Assembly: GCA_902364975.1 (NCBI GenBank) | Contig: CABJFQ010000014.1 | Location: forward strand, 1 to 49,234 | DNA length: 49,234 nt | Source of the DNA: Coriobacteriaceae bacterium | GTDB lineage: Bacteria; Actinomycetota; Coriobacteriia; Coriobacteriales; Coriobacteriaceae | Direction of reading: 5' to 3' | Part shown: piece by piece, positions 41,253 through 49,234 of the stretch | Position numbering within the stretch: position 1 is the stretch's first letter | Layout: the number at the start of each line of letters is the position of its first letter | The notes under the pieces: generated by a model | The model's database searches: none | Seen by the model: the letters and a program-made list of their open reading frames with translations, nothing else | Told to the model about the DNA's origin: nothing | Translations under genes and position numbers: made by a program

Positions 41253-42659
41253 CTATTCCATTTGCGATTTCGCTGCAGCGGCAAGCTGGGCCACATAGTC
41301 CTTAAACACGCGGCCGCGCTCCTCATAGCCCGAGAACTCATCGAACGAAGAGCAGGCAGGAGAAAGTAAGATCACGTCGCCACGGCTCGACAGCGAACGG
41401 GCAACGTCCACGGCATCGCGTAGGTCATCCGCTTGGGCGATATCCACATCGCCATCGACATCGGCCTCGTCCATAGCGGCGGTAAAGCGCTCGCGCGCAT
41501 CGCCAAAGCAGACGACCGAGCGCACGTTATCCATGACAACGCGCGCGAAGTCCGCGAGCGGCGTGCCCTTATCGTGACCGCCGAGCAGCAAGATCACGTT
41601 GTCATCGGGAAATGCCGTCAGTGCCTTCTCGACCGCGTCGGTGTTGGTCGCCTTGGAATCGTTGACGTAGCGCACTCCGTCAATCTCGCCGCACGGCTCC
41701 ACGCGGTGCTCGAGCGGCTGGAACGAGGCCAGACCGCGGCAGACACCATCGACATCGGCACCGACTGCCAAGGCAGCCGTGGCAGCACACAGGGCATTGA
41801 TAACATTGTGATGGCCCGAGATCTTGAGCTCGGATGTAGCGATGAGCGGGGTCTCGACGCCCTTCAGGCGCACGATCATCTTGCCATCGCGCACAAAGGC
41901 GACATCCTCACCCTCTGGCTCGTCAAAGGCAACCTTGCAGATGCGACGACCCGGCGTGTAGATGTACTCATCGAACTCGTGAATGCCGGCATCTTCGACG
42001 TCGACAACCGCCAGATCGTCATCGACCATATTGTCAAACAGTTTGATCTTGGCAAGCGCATAGTTCTTATGGCTCTTATGCCAGCCCAAGTGGTCGGGAG
42101 TGATGTTGAGCAGCACAGCCACACGAGGGTGGAGCTCGGTGGTCGTAGCAATCTGATAGCTCGAGAGCTCAGCCACAAACCACTCGTTGTGGGCTCGGCC
42201 GTCAATCTCGTTGACCGGCGGCTCGCCGATGTTGCCGACAGCTACGCTGGCCTCGCCGGCAGCCTTGAGCAGATAATCAGTCAGCGACGTGGTAGTCGTC
42301 TTGCCGTTGGTGCCCGTGATGGCAATCCAGTTATCGGGCGACAGGCGATAGGCAAACTCTGGCTCACCCATAATCTGGGCGGCATGCTCGCGCCCGGCCT
42401 TAAAGAAGCCCGAGAACTCCGAGATGCCCGGGCACGTCACGCATACGTCATAGGCGCCCTCGACCTGTTCGGTCCCATAGACAAACGACGCACCAGCAGC
42501 CTCGAGCGCACGCGTGGCGTCATTGGGCTCAGAGGTGCCGCCGCCATACACGGTAACGGCGCTTACGCGCTCGGGATGTGCCAGCGCCCAGCGGGCGACA
42601 TCGAGACCTGATTTGCCCTGACCCAAAACGAGCAGGCTAAAGACATCAGCAAGAGGCAT
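41253..42659 (-). CDS. murD: UDP-N-acetylmuramoyl-L-alanine-D-glutamate ligase
   Basis: MurD adds D-Glu to UDP-MurNAc-L-Ala. The 468-residue protein has the Mur ligase pattern: VLGQGKSGLDVA at the N-terminus, the ATP loop ITGTNGKTTTTSL, the central NITPDHLGWHKS, and YVNDSKATNTDAV with the MurD C-terminal HDKGTPLADF. The stop lies 10 bases before the ftsW start. The ribosome binding site is weak. Confidence 0.96.
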   Translation of the reverse strand: MPLADVFSLLVLGQGKSGLDVARWALAHPERVSAVTVYGGGTSEPNDATRALEAAGASFVYGTEQVEGAYDVCVTCPGISEFSGFFKAGREHAAQIMGEPEFAYRLSPDNWIAITGTNGKTTTTSLTDYLLKAAGEASVAVGNIGEPPVNEIDGRAHNEWFVAELSSYQIATTTELHPRVAVLLNITPDHLGWHKSHKNYALAKIKLFDNMVDDDLAVVDVEDAGIHEFDEYIYTPGRRICKVAFDEPEGEDVAFVRDGKMIVRLKGVETPLIATSELKISGHHNVINALCAATAALAVGADVDGVCRGLASFQPLEHRVEPCGEIDGVRYVNDSKATNTDAVEKALTAFPDDNVILLLGGHDKGTPLADFARVVMDNVRSVVCFGDARERFTAAMDEADVDGDVDIAQADDLRDAVDVARSLSSRGDVILLSPACSSFDEFSGYEERGRVFKDYVAQLAAAAKSQME

Positions 42660-42668
42660 GAAAGACCA

Positions 42669-43688
42669 CTATCCCAACTGGAAGAACAGAGCAAGGCCAA
42701 CGGCACCAAATGCCGCAGCGATAATCCAAAAACGAATGACGACCTTGGTCTCGGCCCAACCCTTCTTTTCGAAATGATGATGGATGGGCGCCATAAGGAA
42801 GACGCGCTTGTGCGTAAAGTGGAAGTAGACAACCTGAATCATGACCGACAGAGTCTCAACGATAAACAGGCCGCCGATGATGAGGGAGACGACCTCGGTG
42901 TTAGTCATGATGGACGTACAGGCAAACGCGGCGCCCAGAGCAAGCGAGCCGGTATCACCCATAAAGATGCTCGCCGGATAGCAGTTGAACCACAGAAAGC
43001 CCAAGCAGGCACCGGCACACGCGGTGCAGAAGATGGACAGGTTCACGTCTCCGTGCAAAAACGCCATGGCAGCCATGGCGAGCATGGCGATCATGGAGGT
43101 GCCGCCAGCAAGACCGTCAAGGCCATCGGTCAGGTTCACGGCATTAGAAAGACCGGCAATCATCAGCCAGCAAAAGACAATATAGAGCCACGGGAACGAA
43201 TAGCCGCAGATGGTGGTCGAAAGCACGCCAAGGTCGATCGTCAACCCACCGGGAAAACGAATCTCGGGGGCGACGCCGCACCAGTTGACGGCAAGTACCG
43301 TAAAGGTGACACAGATAATGGTTAGGCCGATCATCTTGGCATGGGGCGTCAGACCGAGCGAGCGCCCATGCGTAACGGAGGTCAGGTCGTCGATCAGGCC
43401 CAGCACGCCGGTCGCCAGCGTGGCGAGCAGCACGAGCACGAGCTCGGTGGTGAGCTTGCCCATCAGCAGGCAGGTCAGCGAGATCGCGACGAGGATGACA
43501 ACGCCACCCATGGTGGGCGTTCCCTGCTTAACCAAATGACGCTTGGGGCCGTCGGCACGAACCTGCTGGCCGATACCCTCGACCTTGAGCAGCTTGATCC
43601 ACCACGGCATGAGCAGCAGCGCAATGGCTGCGGCGATGCCAAGCCCCAAAAAAGCCTGATACGTTGGATACGAGGGATTGCCGAACAT
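42669..43688 (-). CDS. mraY: Phospho-N-acetylmuramoyl-pentapeptide transferase
   Basis: MraY transfers phospho-MurNAc-pentapeptide to undecaprenyl phosphate, making lipid I. The 339-residue membrane protein has about ten spans. The metal-binding and catalytic stretches LIDDLTSVTHGRSLGLTP and NLTDGLDGLAGG, and the loop IHHHFEKKGWAE, are all present. The murF stop is 3 bases upstream of its ATG, so it is likely coupled. Confidence 0.97.
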   Translation of the reverse strand: MFGNPSYPTYQAFLGLGIAAAIALLLMPWWIKLLKVEGIGQQVRADGPKRHLVKQGTPTMGGVVILVAISLTCLLMGKLTTELVLVLLATLATGVLGLIDDLTSVTHGRSLGLTPHAKMIGLTIICVTFTVLAVNWCGVAPEIRFPGGLTIDLGVLSTTICGYSFPWLYIVFCWLMIAGLSNAVNLTDGLDGLAGGTSMIAMLAMAAMAFLHGDVNLSIFCTACAGACLGFLWFNCYPASIFMGDTGSLALGAAFACTSIMTNTEVVSLIIGGLFIVETLSVMIQVVYFHFTHKRVFLMAPIHHHFEKKGWAETKVVIRFWIIAAAFGAVGLALFFQLG

Positions 43689-43691
43689 GGG

Positions 43692-45116
43692 CTAGCACAC
43701 ACCTTCCACAAAGCGGTCGAGCTCAACAAAGCGGGAACCCTTGACCAGTACAACATCATGTTTTTCAAGCGCGCCGCCCATGCCGTCGAGCACCTGCTGA
43801 TAATCGGAGAACACCTGGATGCGGTCCTCGTCCATGCCCATCATGCGTGCGGCATCGGCCATAAGCTGGGCCAGCTCACCACCCACGCACGCCAGCATGT
43901 CGAGCTTCTTGGCGGCGGCATAGGCGCCCACGAGCTCATGCATGCGAGGAGCCTCATCGCCCATCTCGCCCATCTCGCCCAGGATCGCCATGCGAGACCC
44001 CGTGCACGAAAGCGAGCACAGCAGATCGAGACCGGCTGCCATCGATTCGGCGCTGGCGTTATAGGAATCGTCGATGATGCGTGCACCGCTCTTGGCGCGC
44101 TTGATCTCCTGGCGGTGCCCGGTGATCGTAAGACCCCTAAAGGCAGCATCGATCTGCTCGGGCGTCACGCCCAGGCGATAGGCAACCGCGGCGGCCTTAA
44201 CGGCATTAGGAACGGACTGCACGCCGGGGATGGCAAGCATGGTATCGATTGTCTCGCCCTGACCAAAATCGAGCGTAAAGACCGGACGGCCTTCGTCATC
44301 AACACGAATGTCGCGGGCACGGACCTCATCATCGTCCGAGACGCCGGCCAGCATCACGTCGATACCAGCAGGCTGGGCGAACGTGTCGCGAATGAACGGC
44401 GTAAAGTCGTCCTCGCCGCCCAAAACCAGCAGCGGCAAATTGTCGCCGGCGGCGCACATGCCCTGGACAATCTCGGCCTTAGCGCGGGCGATGTTCTCGC
44501 GGCTGCCCAAAATGCCGATATGAGAGGTGCCGATCTTGCTCACGATGGCAAGGTTGGGATTGGCAGACAGAGACAGGCGCTCGATCTCGTGGAAATGGTT
44601 CATGCCCATCTCGAGCACCAGGACCTCGGTATCGGCCGGAGCGGAAAGCACCGTGAGCGGCATGCCGATCAGGTTATTGAAATTGCCCTTGGTGGCCCAG
44701 ACACGATAGCGCTTGGCGAGCACAGCGGCGAGCACGTCCTTGGTCGTCGTCTTGCCGATGGAACCGGTAATGCCAACGACCAGGCAGCCAAGCTCCAGGC
44801 GATACGCGTGCGCCAAACGCAGCAGAAACTCCTCGGGATCATCGGTCAGCAAGATGGCACAGCCCTTGTCCTGCGCCAGCGAGACCAGCTCGGCCTCGGG
44901 CTCACGCGTCATCACGACGGCGCCGGCACCCGACTGGACGGCACGGGAAGCAAAATCATTGCCGTCGACGTTTTCACCGGGAAAGGCGACGAAAATCGTC
45001 CCTTCCTCGACCTGGCGCGAGTCGATAACGCACCCGCGGCATACCAGATCGACTTCTCCCGTCACGGTTCGGGCCCCTGTTGCGGCCGCGAGGTTGTTGA
45101 CGGCGATCTCTATCAT
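43692..45116 (-). CDS. murF: UDP-N-acetylmuramoyl-tripeptide-D-alanyl-D-alanine ligase
   Basis: MurF adds D-Ala-D-Ala to finish the stem peptide. The 474-residue protein has the ATP loop GITGSIGKTTTKDVLAAVL, and the central NHFHEIERLSLSANPNLAIVSKIGTSHI stretch, and IDDSYNASAESMAAGLDLL near the C-terminal domain. AGGGGAG precedes the ATG. There are 128 bases between it and pbpB, where murE would usually lie, and a TACAAT hexamer (45155-45160, minus) could be a -10. Confidence 0.96.
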   Translation of the reverse strand: MIEIAVNNLAAATGARTVTGEVDLVCRGCVIDSRQVEEGTIFVAFPGENVDGNDFASRAVQSGAGAVVMTREPEAELVSLAQDKGCAILLTDDPEEFLLRLAHAYRLELGCLVVGITGSIGKTTTKDVLAAVLAKRYRVWATKGNFNNLIGMPLTVLSAPADTEVLVLEMGMNHFHEIERLSLSANPNLAIVSKIGTSHIGILGSRENIARAKAEIVQGMCAAGDNLPLLVLGGEDDFTPFIRDTFAQPAGIDVMLAGVSDDDEVRARDIRVDDEGRPVFTLDFGQGETIDTMLAIPGVQSVPNAVKAAAVAYRLGVTPEQIDAAFRGLTITGHRQEIKRAKSGARIIDDSYNASAESMAAGLDLLCSLSCTGSRMAILGEMGEMGDEAPRMHELVGAYAAAKKLDMLACVGGELAQLMADAARMMGMDEDRIQVFSDYQQVLDGMGGALEKHDVVLVKGSRFVELDRFVEGVC

Positions 45117-45244
45117 TGCAGCTCCCCTGTAAACCTAAATAATGCTATCGGCGTATTGTATCCCAGCGCCGCGCATGCGTGGTGCAGGGCATGTGAACAC
45201 CCCTCATATGGGACAACAAACCACGCCCCAAAGATTGTAACCCC

Positions 45245-47110
45245 CTACTTCGTGTGCGGGATACCCAGCACGTCGAGCGCGTTGGCCATAATTGACTGGA
45301 ACGGCACCGCAGCGGCATCTGAGCCGCTCGGCGTTCCGTCGAGCGTGATATAGCACAGCACCTTGGGCGATTGTGCCGGTGCAAAGCCCATAAAGGACGA
45401 CATGTAGTTCTCCTTGAGGTAGCCGCCGTTCTCGTCGGCACGTTCGGCCGTACCGGTCTTACCCGCCACGTCATAGCCGTCAACCGCGCCGCCAACGCCC
45501 GTTCCCTCCGACACGACCGTCTGCATGCACGATGTCACCTGGGATGCGGCGTCCTCCGAAATCGCGCGCTCGCCTTCGCCCCAGTCCTTCTCGTCGCCTT
45601 TGCTGGACTTATAGAAGTGCGGGGTCATCATCACGCCGCCGTTGGCGATGCCGCCCACGGCACGTGCGATCTCAATCGGCGAGACAGACAGCGCCTGTCC
45701 AAAGCTCATCGAGCCCAGCGTGGCGCCGTCATACTGGTCACGCTCCTTGACGATGCCCAGGCTCTCGCCCGGAAAATCGACACCAGAGCTGTGACCGATG
45801 CCCCACTTGTCCACATAGGCGGCAAAGTCGTCGGCACCGATCTTGCGCCCCACCAGGACAAAACCCACGTTGGACGAACGGCGCATCATCTCGCGCACAT
45901 CCATGGTCATGGCGTAGTCACGCTTGTCGGCATCGGTGACGGTATCGTCGCCCACCTTGATGCTCGCCGGCACCTCAAACGACGTACTCGACCGCACGAC
46001 ACCCAAGTCGAAGCCGGCGCCCGCCACGAGCGTCTTAAAGACCGAGCCGGGCTCGTAGGCGTCGGTGACCAGGCGCAGGTTCATATCCTCGGTCTTGGCG
46101 TTTTCCAAATTGGTCTGGTCGTAGGTCGGATACGAGCAGGCTGCCAAGATCTCGCCTGTCGTAGGATCGGTGACCAGCGCCGAGCCGTTCTTGGCCTTTG
46201 TCTTCTCGACAGCCTCTGCCAGGGCATCCTCGGCCGCACGCTGGATATTGACGTCGAGCGTCGTCACGATATCAACGCCGTCGACCGCAGCCACCTTTTT
46301 ATAGGCACCGCCCGCGATATAGCTGCCGTCCCTCGCGCGCTCGCGTACGAGAGAGCCGTTCGTGCCGGTCAGAAGCTTGTTGTATTGCTTTTCGAGACCC
46401 GTCAAGCCGTCGTTGTCTACATTCACTACACCCAGCACCTGCGATGCCAGATTGCCGTATGGATATACGCGCTTCATGGCCTGCTCAAAAAGCACGCCGG
46501 GCAGGTTCTTCTTCTCCAGCGCCGCAGCGTCGTCTTCGTCCACCTGGCGCTTGATATACACCCAGGTTCCATCGGACTCAACGAGCTTGCGGCAGGTCTT
46601 TTTATCGATTCCAGTTGCCTTGACCAGCGCCGACACCGTCTTGTCAACATCCTCGACAAGCTGGGGGTTCACGGCGATGTTGCGACATTCGACCGACGAC
46701 GCTAGCACGTTACCGTTGCGGTCGTAGATGGTGCCACGTTTGGCATAGAGGGTCTGCGCAAGCAGGCGGCGCGCATCGGCACGCTCGCGCAGTTTATCGG
46801 CTTCGACAATTTGATAGTCGGCAAGGCGAAAGACGCCCAAGCCCAAGCCAAGCCCAATGAAGCCCATGACGGCTTTGCGGCGAGGCAGAGGCGTGCCTGT
46901 GAGCCATTCGGTCGACGAACTCTTGCGCGACCTGGTGTTATGCACTTGAGGGCCGCCCGAGCCGCGAAGTCGCGACGCCGGGTCGTTGCCACGGGACTGC
47001 CCGGCGTTGTAAGATTGCCGACCCGTTCCTTGATAACCAGAACGTCCCCGCGACGAGGGACGTCCAGAACCGCGGCCCCCATCGGAACCGCGGCGATAGT
47101 CATTTGTCAT
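45245..47110 (-). CDS. pbpB: Septal penicillin-binding protein 2 (FtsI, class B)
   Basis: PBP2/FtsI cross-links septal peptidoglycan. The 621-residue protein has a 70-residue N-terminal cytoplasmic region rich in Arg, Gly, Ser and Gln, and one membrane span at about 80-97 (AVMGFIGLGLGLGVFRLA). A class B dimerisation domain follows, then the transpeptidase with SVFK (356-359), SSN (412-414) and KTG (551-553). There is no PASTA domain. A weak ribosome binding site precedes the ATG. ftsL ends 17 bases upstream. Confidence 0.96.
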   Translation of the reverse strand: MTNDYRRGSDGGRGSGRPSSRGRSGYQGTGRQSYNAGQSRGNDPASRLRGSGGPQVHNTRSRKSSSTEWLTGTPLPRRKAVMGFIGLGLGLGVFRLADYQIVEADKLRERADARRLLAQTLYAKRGTIYDRNGNVLASSVECRNIAVNPQLVEDVDKTVSALVKATGIDKKTCRKLVESDGTWVYIKRQVDEDDAAALEKKNLPGVLFEQAMKRVYPYGNLASQVLGVVNVDNDGLTGLEKQYNKLLTGTNGSLVRERARDGSYIAGGAYKKVAAVDGVDIVTTLDVNIQRAAEDALAEAVEKTKAKNGSALVTDPTTGEILAACSYPTYDQTNLENAKTEDMNLRLVTDAYEPGSVFKTLVAGAGFDLGVVRSSTSFEVPASIKVGDDTVTDADKRDYAMTMDVREMMRRSSNVGFVLVGRKIGADDFAAYVDKWGIGHSSGVDFPGESLGIVKERDQYDGATLGSMSFGQALSVSPIEIARAVGGIANGGVMMTPHFYKSSKGDEKDWGEGERAISEDAASQVTSCMQTVVSEGTGVGGAVDGYDVAGKTGTAERADENGGYLKENYMSSFMGFAPAQSPKVLCYITLDGTPSGSDAAAVPFQSIMANALDVLGIPHTK

Positions 47111-47127
47111 ACTCAGCTACCGTCTTG

Positions 47128-47598
47128 CTACTGAGCGGTCGCGGTCGCGTTGGCGCCCGCGGCTGCATCCTGCGAAAAGTCAAGTGTAACGCTCTCGCTG
47201 GGCTCCACCATGCCATAAGCGCCCGCAAGGTCGCGAATGCGCGTGTCGGCGCCATAGACCGAATGCATGACCTCCAGGTCGGAGCTCTCATCGGTCGCCT
47301 TTTCGAGCGTGTTGGTAAGCTCGGCGTTGCTGTTGAGCACCTGGGCCGTAACGCCGGCGAGCGCCACGCGGGCGACGCCGATCGTCATGAAGATAGCCGC
47401 AATGATGCAAAACGTTTTAAGAACGCTCATGAAAACCGGGCTTACCGCCTGGTTTGCCTGACGGCCCGCGCCCGTGTAGACATCAAAGCGCGGCGTGCGC
47501 TGCTCACGGGGAGCAACGGGGGCCTGCGGCGTCTCACGATAGGCGGGCATGGCGTTCATATCATAGGCGAGTGCTGCGCTTGAAGTGTTGTAGCCCAT
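47128..47598 (-). CDS. ftsL: FtsL-like division protein
   Basis: A 156-residue bitopic membrane protein in the ftsL position between rsmH and pbpB. About 52 residues are cytoplasmic, followed by a span at about 57-80 (FMSVLKTFCIIAAIFMTIGVARVAL). A periplasmic part of about 75 residues begins with a weak coiled coil (VLNSNAELTNTLEKATDESSDLEV), as in FtsL/DivIC. Primary sequence similarity of FtsL is always low, so the call rests on topology and position. GGGAGG lies 9 bases before the ATG. Confidence 0.8.
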   Translation of the reverse strand: MGYNTSSAALAYDMNAMPAYRETPQAPVAPREQRTPRFDVYTGAGRQANQAVSPVFMSVLKTFCIIAAIFMTIGVARVALAGVTAQVLNSNAELTNTLEKATDESSDLEVMHSVYGADTRIRDLAGAYGMVEPSESVTLDFSQDAAAGANATATAQ

Positions 47599-47688
47599 GA
47601 TATGCCGCCTCCCATCCCGAGTACGTTGGTAGTATGTTTAAGCTTCGTTTATGGTGCGAGCGGGAGGTCCAATATCGCGCGGTCGCGC

Positions 47689-48654
47689 CTACAGACGCTG
47701 CGCCACGCGGATTTTGGCTGATCTCGCCCGAGGGTTGCGCTCAACCTCATCAGGCTGGGCAACCAAGGGTTTGCGAGTGATGACCTTGAGTATCGGCACG
47801 TTGCCGCACACGCACACCGGAATCTCCGGCGGACACGTGCACCCCTGGCTCATCTCCTTAAAGTGATTCTTTACGATACGGTCCTCGAGCGAGTGATACG
47901 AGATGACGCAGATACGTCCGCCCGGGTTGAGCCACCTGGTGGCGGCATCAAGCCCTCGTTCGAGCACATCGAGCTCGTGATTGACCTCGATGCGAATGGC
48001 CTGGAAACTTTTCTTGGCCGGGTGTCCGCCATGCCGACGAGCGGCAGCCGGGATACCCGCCTTGATGATCTCGACAAATTGGCCGGTGGTTTCGATCGGT
48101 TCTTGCTCGCGGCGGCGCACGATCTCGCGCGCGATCTGCGAGGCGAACTTCTCTTCGCCGTAGACGCGTAGAATCCGGGCGAGGTCGTGTTCGTTATAGG
48201 TGTTGATGACCTCAGCTGCGTTTAAGGTGTTATTACCCGGATCCATCCGCATGTCCAATGGGGCGTCCTCGTTATACGAAAAGCCCCTGCCAGGGATATC
48301 GAGTTGCGGTGACGAAACGCCCAAATCGAACAGGAAGCCATCGACCCCGGGCACCTCGGCCGAGCAAAGCAGCTCGTCCAAGTCGCCGAAGTTGCCCTTC
48401 AGCAGCTGGTGCGGAACGCCGGGAACCTCGCGGTCCAGACGGGCGCCAGCGGCCTCGAGGGCCATGTCGTCCTGATCGACGCCGAGCAAAAGGCCCGTCT
48501 CCCCCACCTGCGCGGCCATCTTTACCGAATGGCCGGCACCGCCAAGGGTGCAATCGCAGACAACGGAGCCGCTCTTTAGCCGCAGCGACTCAAGCACTTC
48601 GCCGAGCATGACAGGTTCATGCCGATATTCTTGTGTCAAGATCCCACGCTCCAT
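47689..48654 (-). CDS. rsmH: 16S rRNA (cytosine1402-N4)-methyltransferase
   Basis: RsmH methylates N4 of C1402 in the 16S P-site. The 321-residue protein starts YRHEPVMLGEVLESL, has the SAM-binding CTLGGAGHS and LLGVDQDD stretches, and GFLFDLGVSSPQLDIPGRGFSY, which is the signature of the family. Near its C-terminus SYHSLEDRIVKNHF is followed by a cysteine cluster CTCPPEIPVCVCG, also found in other Gram-positives. The start is uncertain by a few codons as the ribosome binding site is weak. It follows mraZ after 20 bases. Confidence 0.97.
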   Translation of the reverse strand: MERGILTQEYRHEPVMLGEVLESLRLKSGSVVCDCTLGGAGHSVKMAAQVGETGLLLGVDQDDMALEAAGARLDREVPGVPHQLLKGNFGDLDELLCSAEVPGVDGFLFDLGVSSPQLDIPGRGFSYNEDAPLDMRMDPGNNTLNAAEVINTYNEHDLARILRVYGEEKFASQIAREIVRRREQEPIETTGQFVEIIKAGIPAAARRHGGHPAKKSFQAIRIEVNHELDVLERGLDAATRWLNPGGRICVISYHSLEDRIVKNHFKEMSQGCTCPPEIPVCVCGNVPILKVITRKPLVAQPDEVERNPRARSAKIRVAQRL

Positions 48655-48674
48655 CCGTTACCCGTGCCTTGCCC

Positions 48675-49109
48675 TTACGAGAAGAAGAGGTCCAGCAGGG
48701 CCTCATCGTCATCGTCCTCATCGGCCGCGGCGCGATCCCAAACCTCAAGGTGGTCGTAGTTGCCCACAACCGTGACCTCGCGGTCGAGGTTCGCCTGCTT
48801 GCGGAGAGACTCGGAAAGACCGATACGACCGGCGCTATCCACGTCCATCGACGTAGTGCGCTTGTTGATCGCCCTCATGAGCTTCTGGTCGTTAATGTCA
48901 CGCGGGTTAAAACCCTCGTGGCCCTCACGACCCGCGAAGAGTCCTTCGACCCACTTATCGAAGGCCTCGGCAGAGAACACGTACAGAGCATCGACATCCA
49001 GGGCTTTGAACACGCGAACGTGCTCTCCAAGCTCCTCGCGAAGGGGTGCAGGCAGGGACAGACGACCTTTTGCATCGAGATTGCGCTCGTATGCACCAGT
49101 CATTCCCAT
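48675..49109 (-). CDS. mraZ: Transcriptional regulator MraZ
   Basis: MraZ represses or tunes the dcw operon by binding repeats upstream of its own gene. The 144-residue protein has two SpoVT/AbrB-like halves, each with the DAKGRLSLPAPLRE / DSAGRIGLSESLRK pattern (D-x-x-GR). The C-terminus is acidic (DEDDDDEALLDLFFS). GGGGAGGG lies about five bases before the first ATG; a second ATG two codons later is possible. It is the first gene of the dcw operon here. Confidence 0.95.
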   Translation of the reverse strand: MGMTGAYERNLDAKGRLSLPAPLREELGEHVRVFKALDVDALYVFSAEAFDKWVEGLFAGREGHEGFNPRDINDQKLMRAINKRTTSMDVDSAGRIGLSESLRKQANLDREVTVVGNYDHLEVWDRAAADEDDDDEALLDLFFS

Positions 49110-49177
49110 GTGCGCCCTCCCCTCGGTTACTCAGATGGCACGTACGCGGGGAACCACCCCGCCTGTCGACGTCATTA

Positions 49178-49206
49178 ATAATATGGGGAACCGCCCCATT
49201 TTTCAA
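49178..49206 (-). promoter_or_regulatory. Promoter of mraZ and the dcw operon
   Basis: Read on the minus strand: TTGAAA (-35, at 49201-49206), a 17-base spacer, TATTAT (-10, at 49178-49183). The spacer holds a small inverted repeat TGGGG-CGGTT-CCCCA, and the leader holds another at 49145-49162 (GCGGGG / CCCCGC). It lies about 70 bases before the mraZ start. Confidence 0.65.
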
Positions 49207-49234
49207 CACCTTTCCCCACCCCTTCCCCCACCCC
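49207..49234 (-). promoter_or_regulatory. Tandem G-rich repeats upstream of mraZ, possible MraZ boxes
   Basis: On the minus strand, GGGGTGGGG followed by A's occurs twice at a 12-base period, and a third partial copy (GGTG) abuts the -35. MraZ binds short TGGG-containing repeats just upstream of mraZ in other bacteria. The array is cut by the end of the window, so its length is unknown. Confidence 0.5.

Noticed and set aside
43341..45353. A 670-codon open frame antisense to mraY and murF
   Set aside because: Both sense genes carry all their catalytic motifs. The opposite frame is a codon-bias shadow with no ribosome binding site.

Overview
The window looks like one stretch of chromosome from a moderately high-GC actinobacterium. 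The most likely group is Coriobacteriia, and a Collinsella-like gut anaerobe fits best; this is inferred from protein style, gene content and gene order, not from a database match. Points behind it: a division and wall cluster without ftsA, a long basic FtsQ N-terminus, the SepF/YggT/DivIVA group, a short ThiC, frequent AAGGAG-type ribosome binding sites, and Actinobacteria-like MurG and RsmH motifs. There are no rRNA or tRNA genes, no CRISPR array, no transposase and no phage gene. Every recognisable gene is intact.

Layout. Positions 1-9,900 hold housekeeping genes: rpsA, a HAD phosphatase, a cysteine desulfidase-like gene, rpiB, ndk, then argG - small unknown gene - argH on the minus strand, a low-GC stretch with a doubtful ORF, and a Cof-type HAD phosphatase. 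Positions 9,900-15,500 hold a nested inverted repeat, polA, an M18 aminopeptidase and yaaA. Positions 15,500-18,600 hold a small membrane protein and the thiamine genes thiC (behind a clear TPP riboswitch) and thiD. Positions 18,600-22,500 hold four monocistronic-looking minus-strand genes (pentapeptide-repeat protein, SGNH hydrolase, PARG-like macrodomain protein, BAX inhibitor-1-like membrane protein) and a small unknown gene. Positions 22,700-25,400 hold a Pit phosphate permease with its DUF47/PhoU-like partner, a perfect 26-bp-arm inverted repeat, and a nitroreductase with unusual codon use.

Positions 25,489 to the end are read entirely on the minus strand. In transcription order they run mraZ-rsmH-ftsL-pbpB-murF-mraY-murD-ftsW-murG-murC-murB-ftsQ-ftsZ, then pgeF, then pstS-pstC-pstA-pstB-phoU, then yggS-sepF-yggT-divIVA. 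This is the usual Gram-positive division and cell-wall (dcw) cluster with its usual tail (ftsZ-pgeF-yggS-sepF-yggT-divIVA), but with a complete phosphate ABC transporter and PhoU placed between pgeF and yggS and joined to pgeF by an ATGA overlap. murE and ftsA are absent from their usual places.

How the parts work together. The dcw genes make lipid II (MurB, MurC, MurD, MurF, MraY, MurG) and use it at the septum (FtsW, PBP2, FtsL, FtsQ, FtsZ, SepF, DivIVA). Two phosphate uptake systems, Pit and Pst, lie about 5 kb apart. Most likely to repay a second look are: a family of nested intergenic inverted repeats, the pst insertion into the dcw tail, a probable AUC start codon in yggT, a PARG-like protein lacking its catalytic glutamate, the unknown gene inside the arginine pair, low-complexity tails on several division proteins, and 12-bp repeats next to the mraZ promoter at the window edge.
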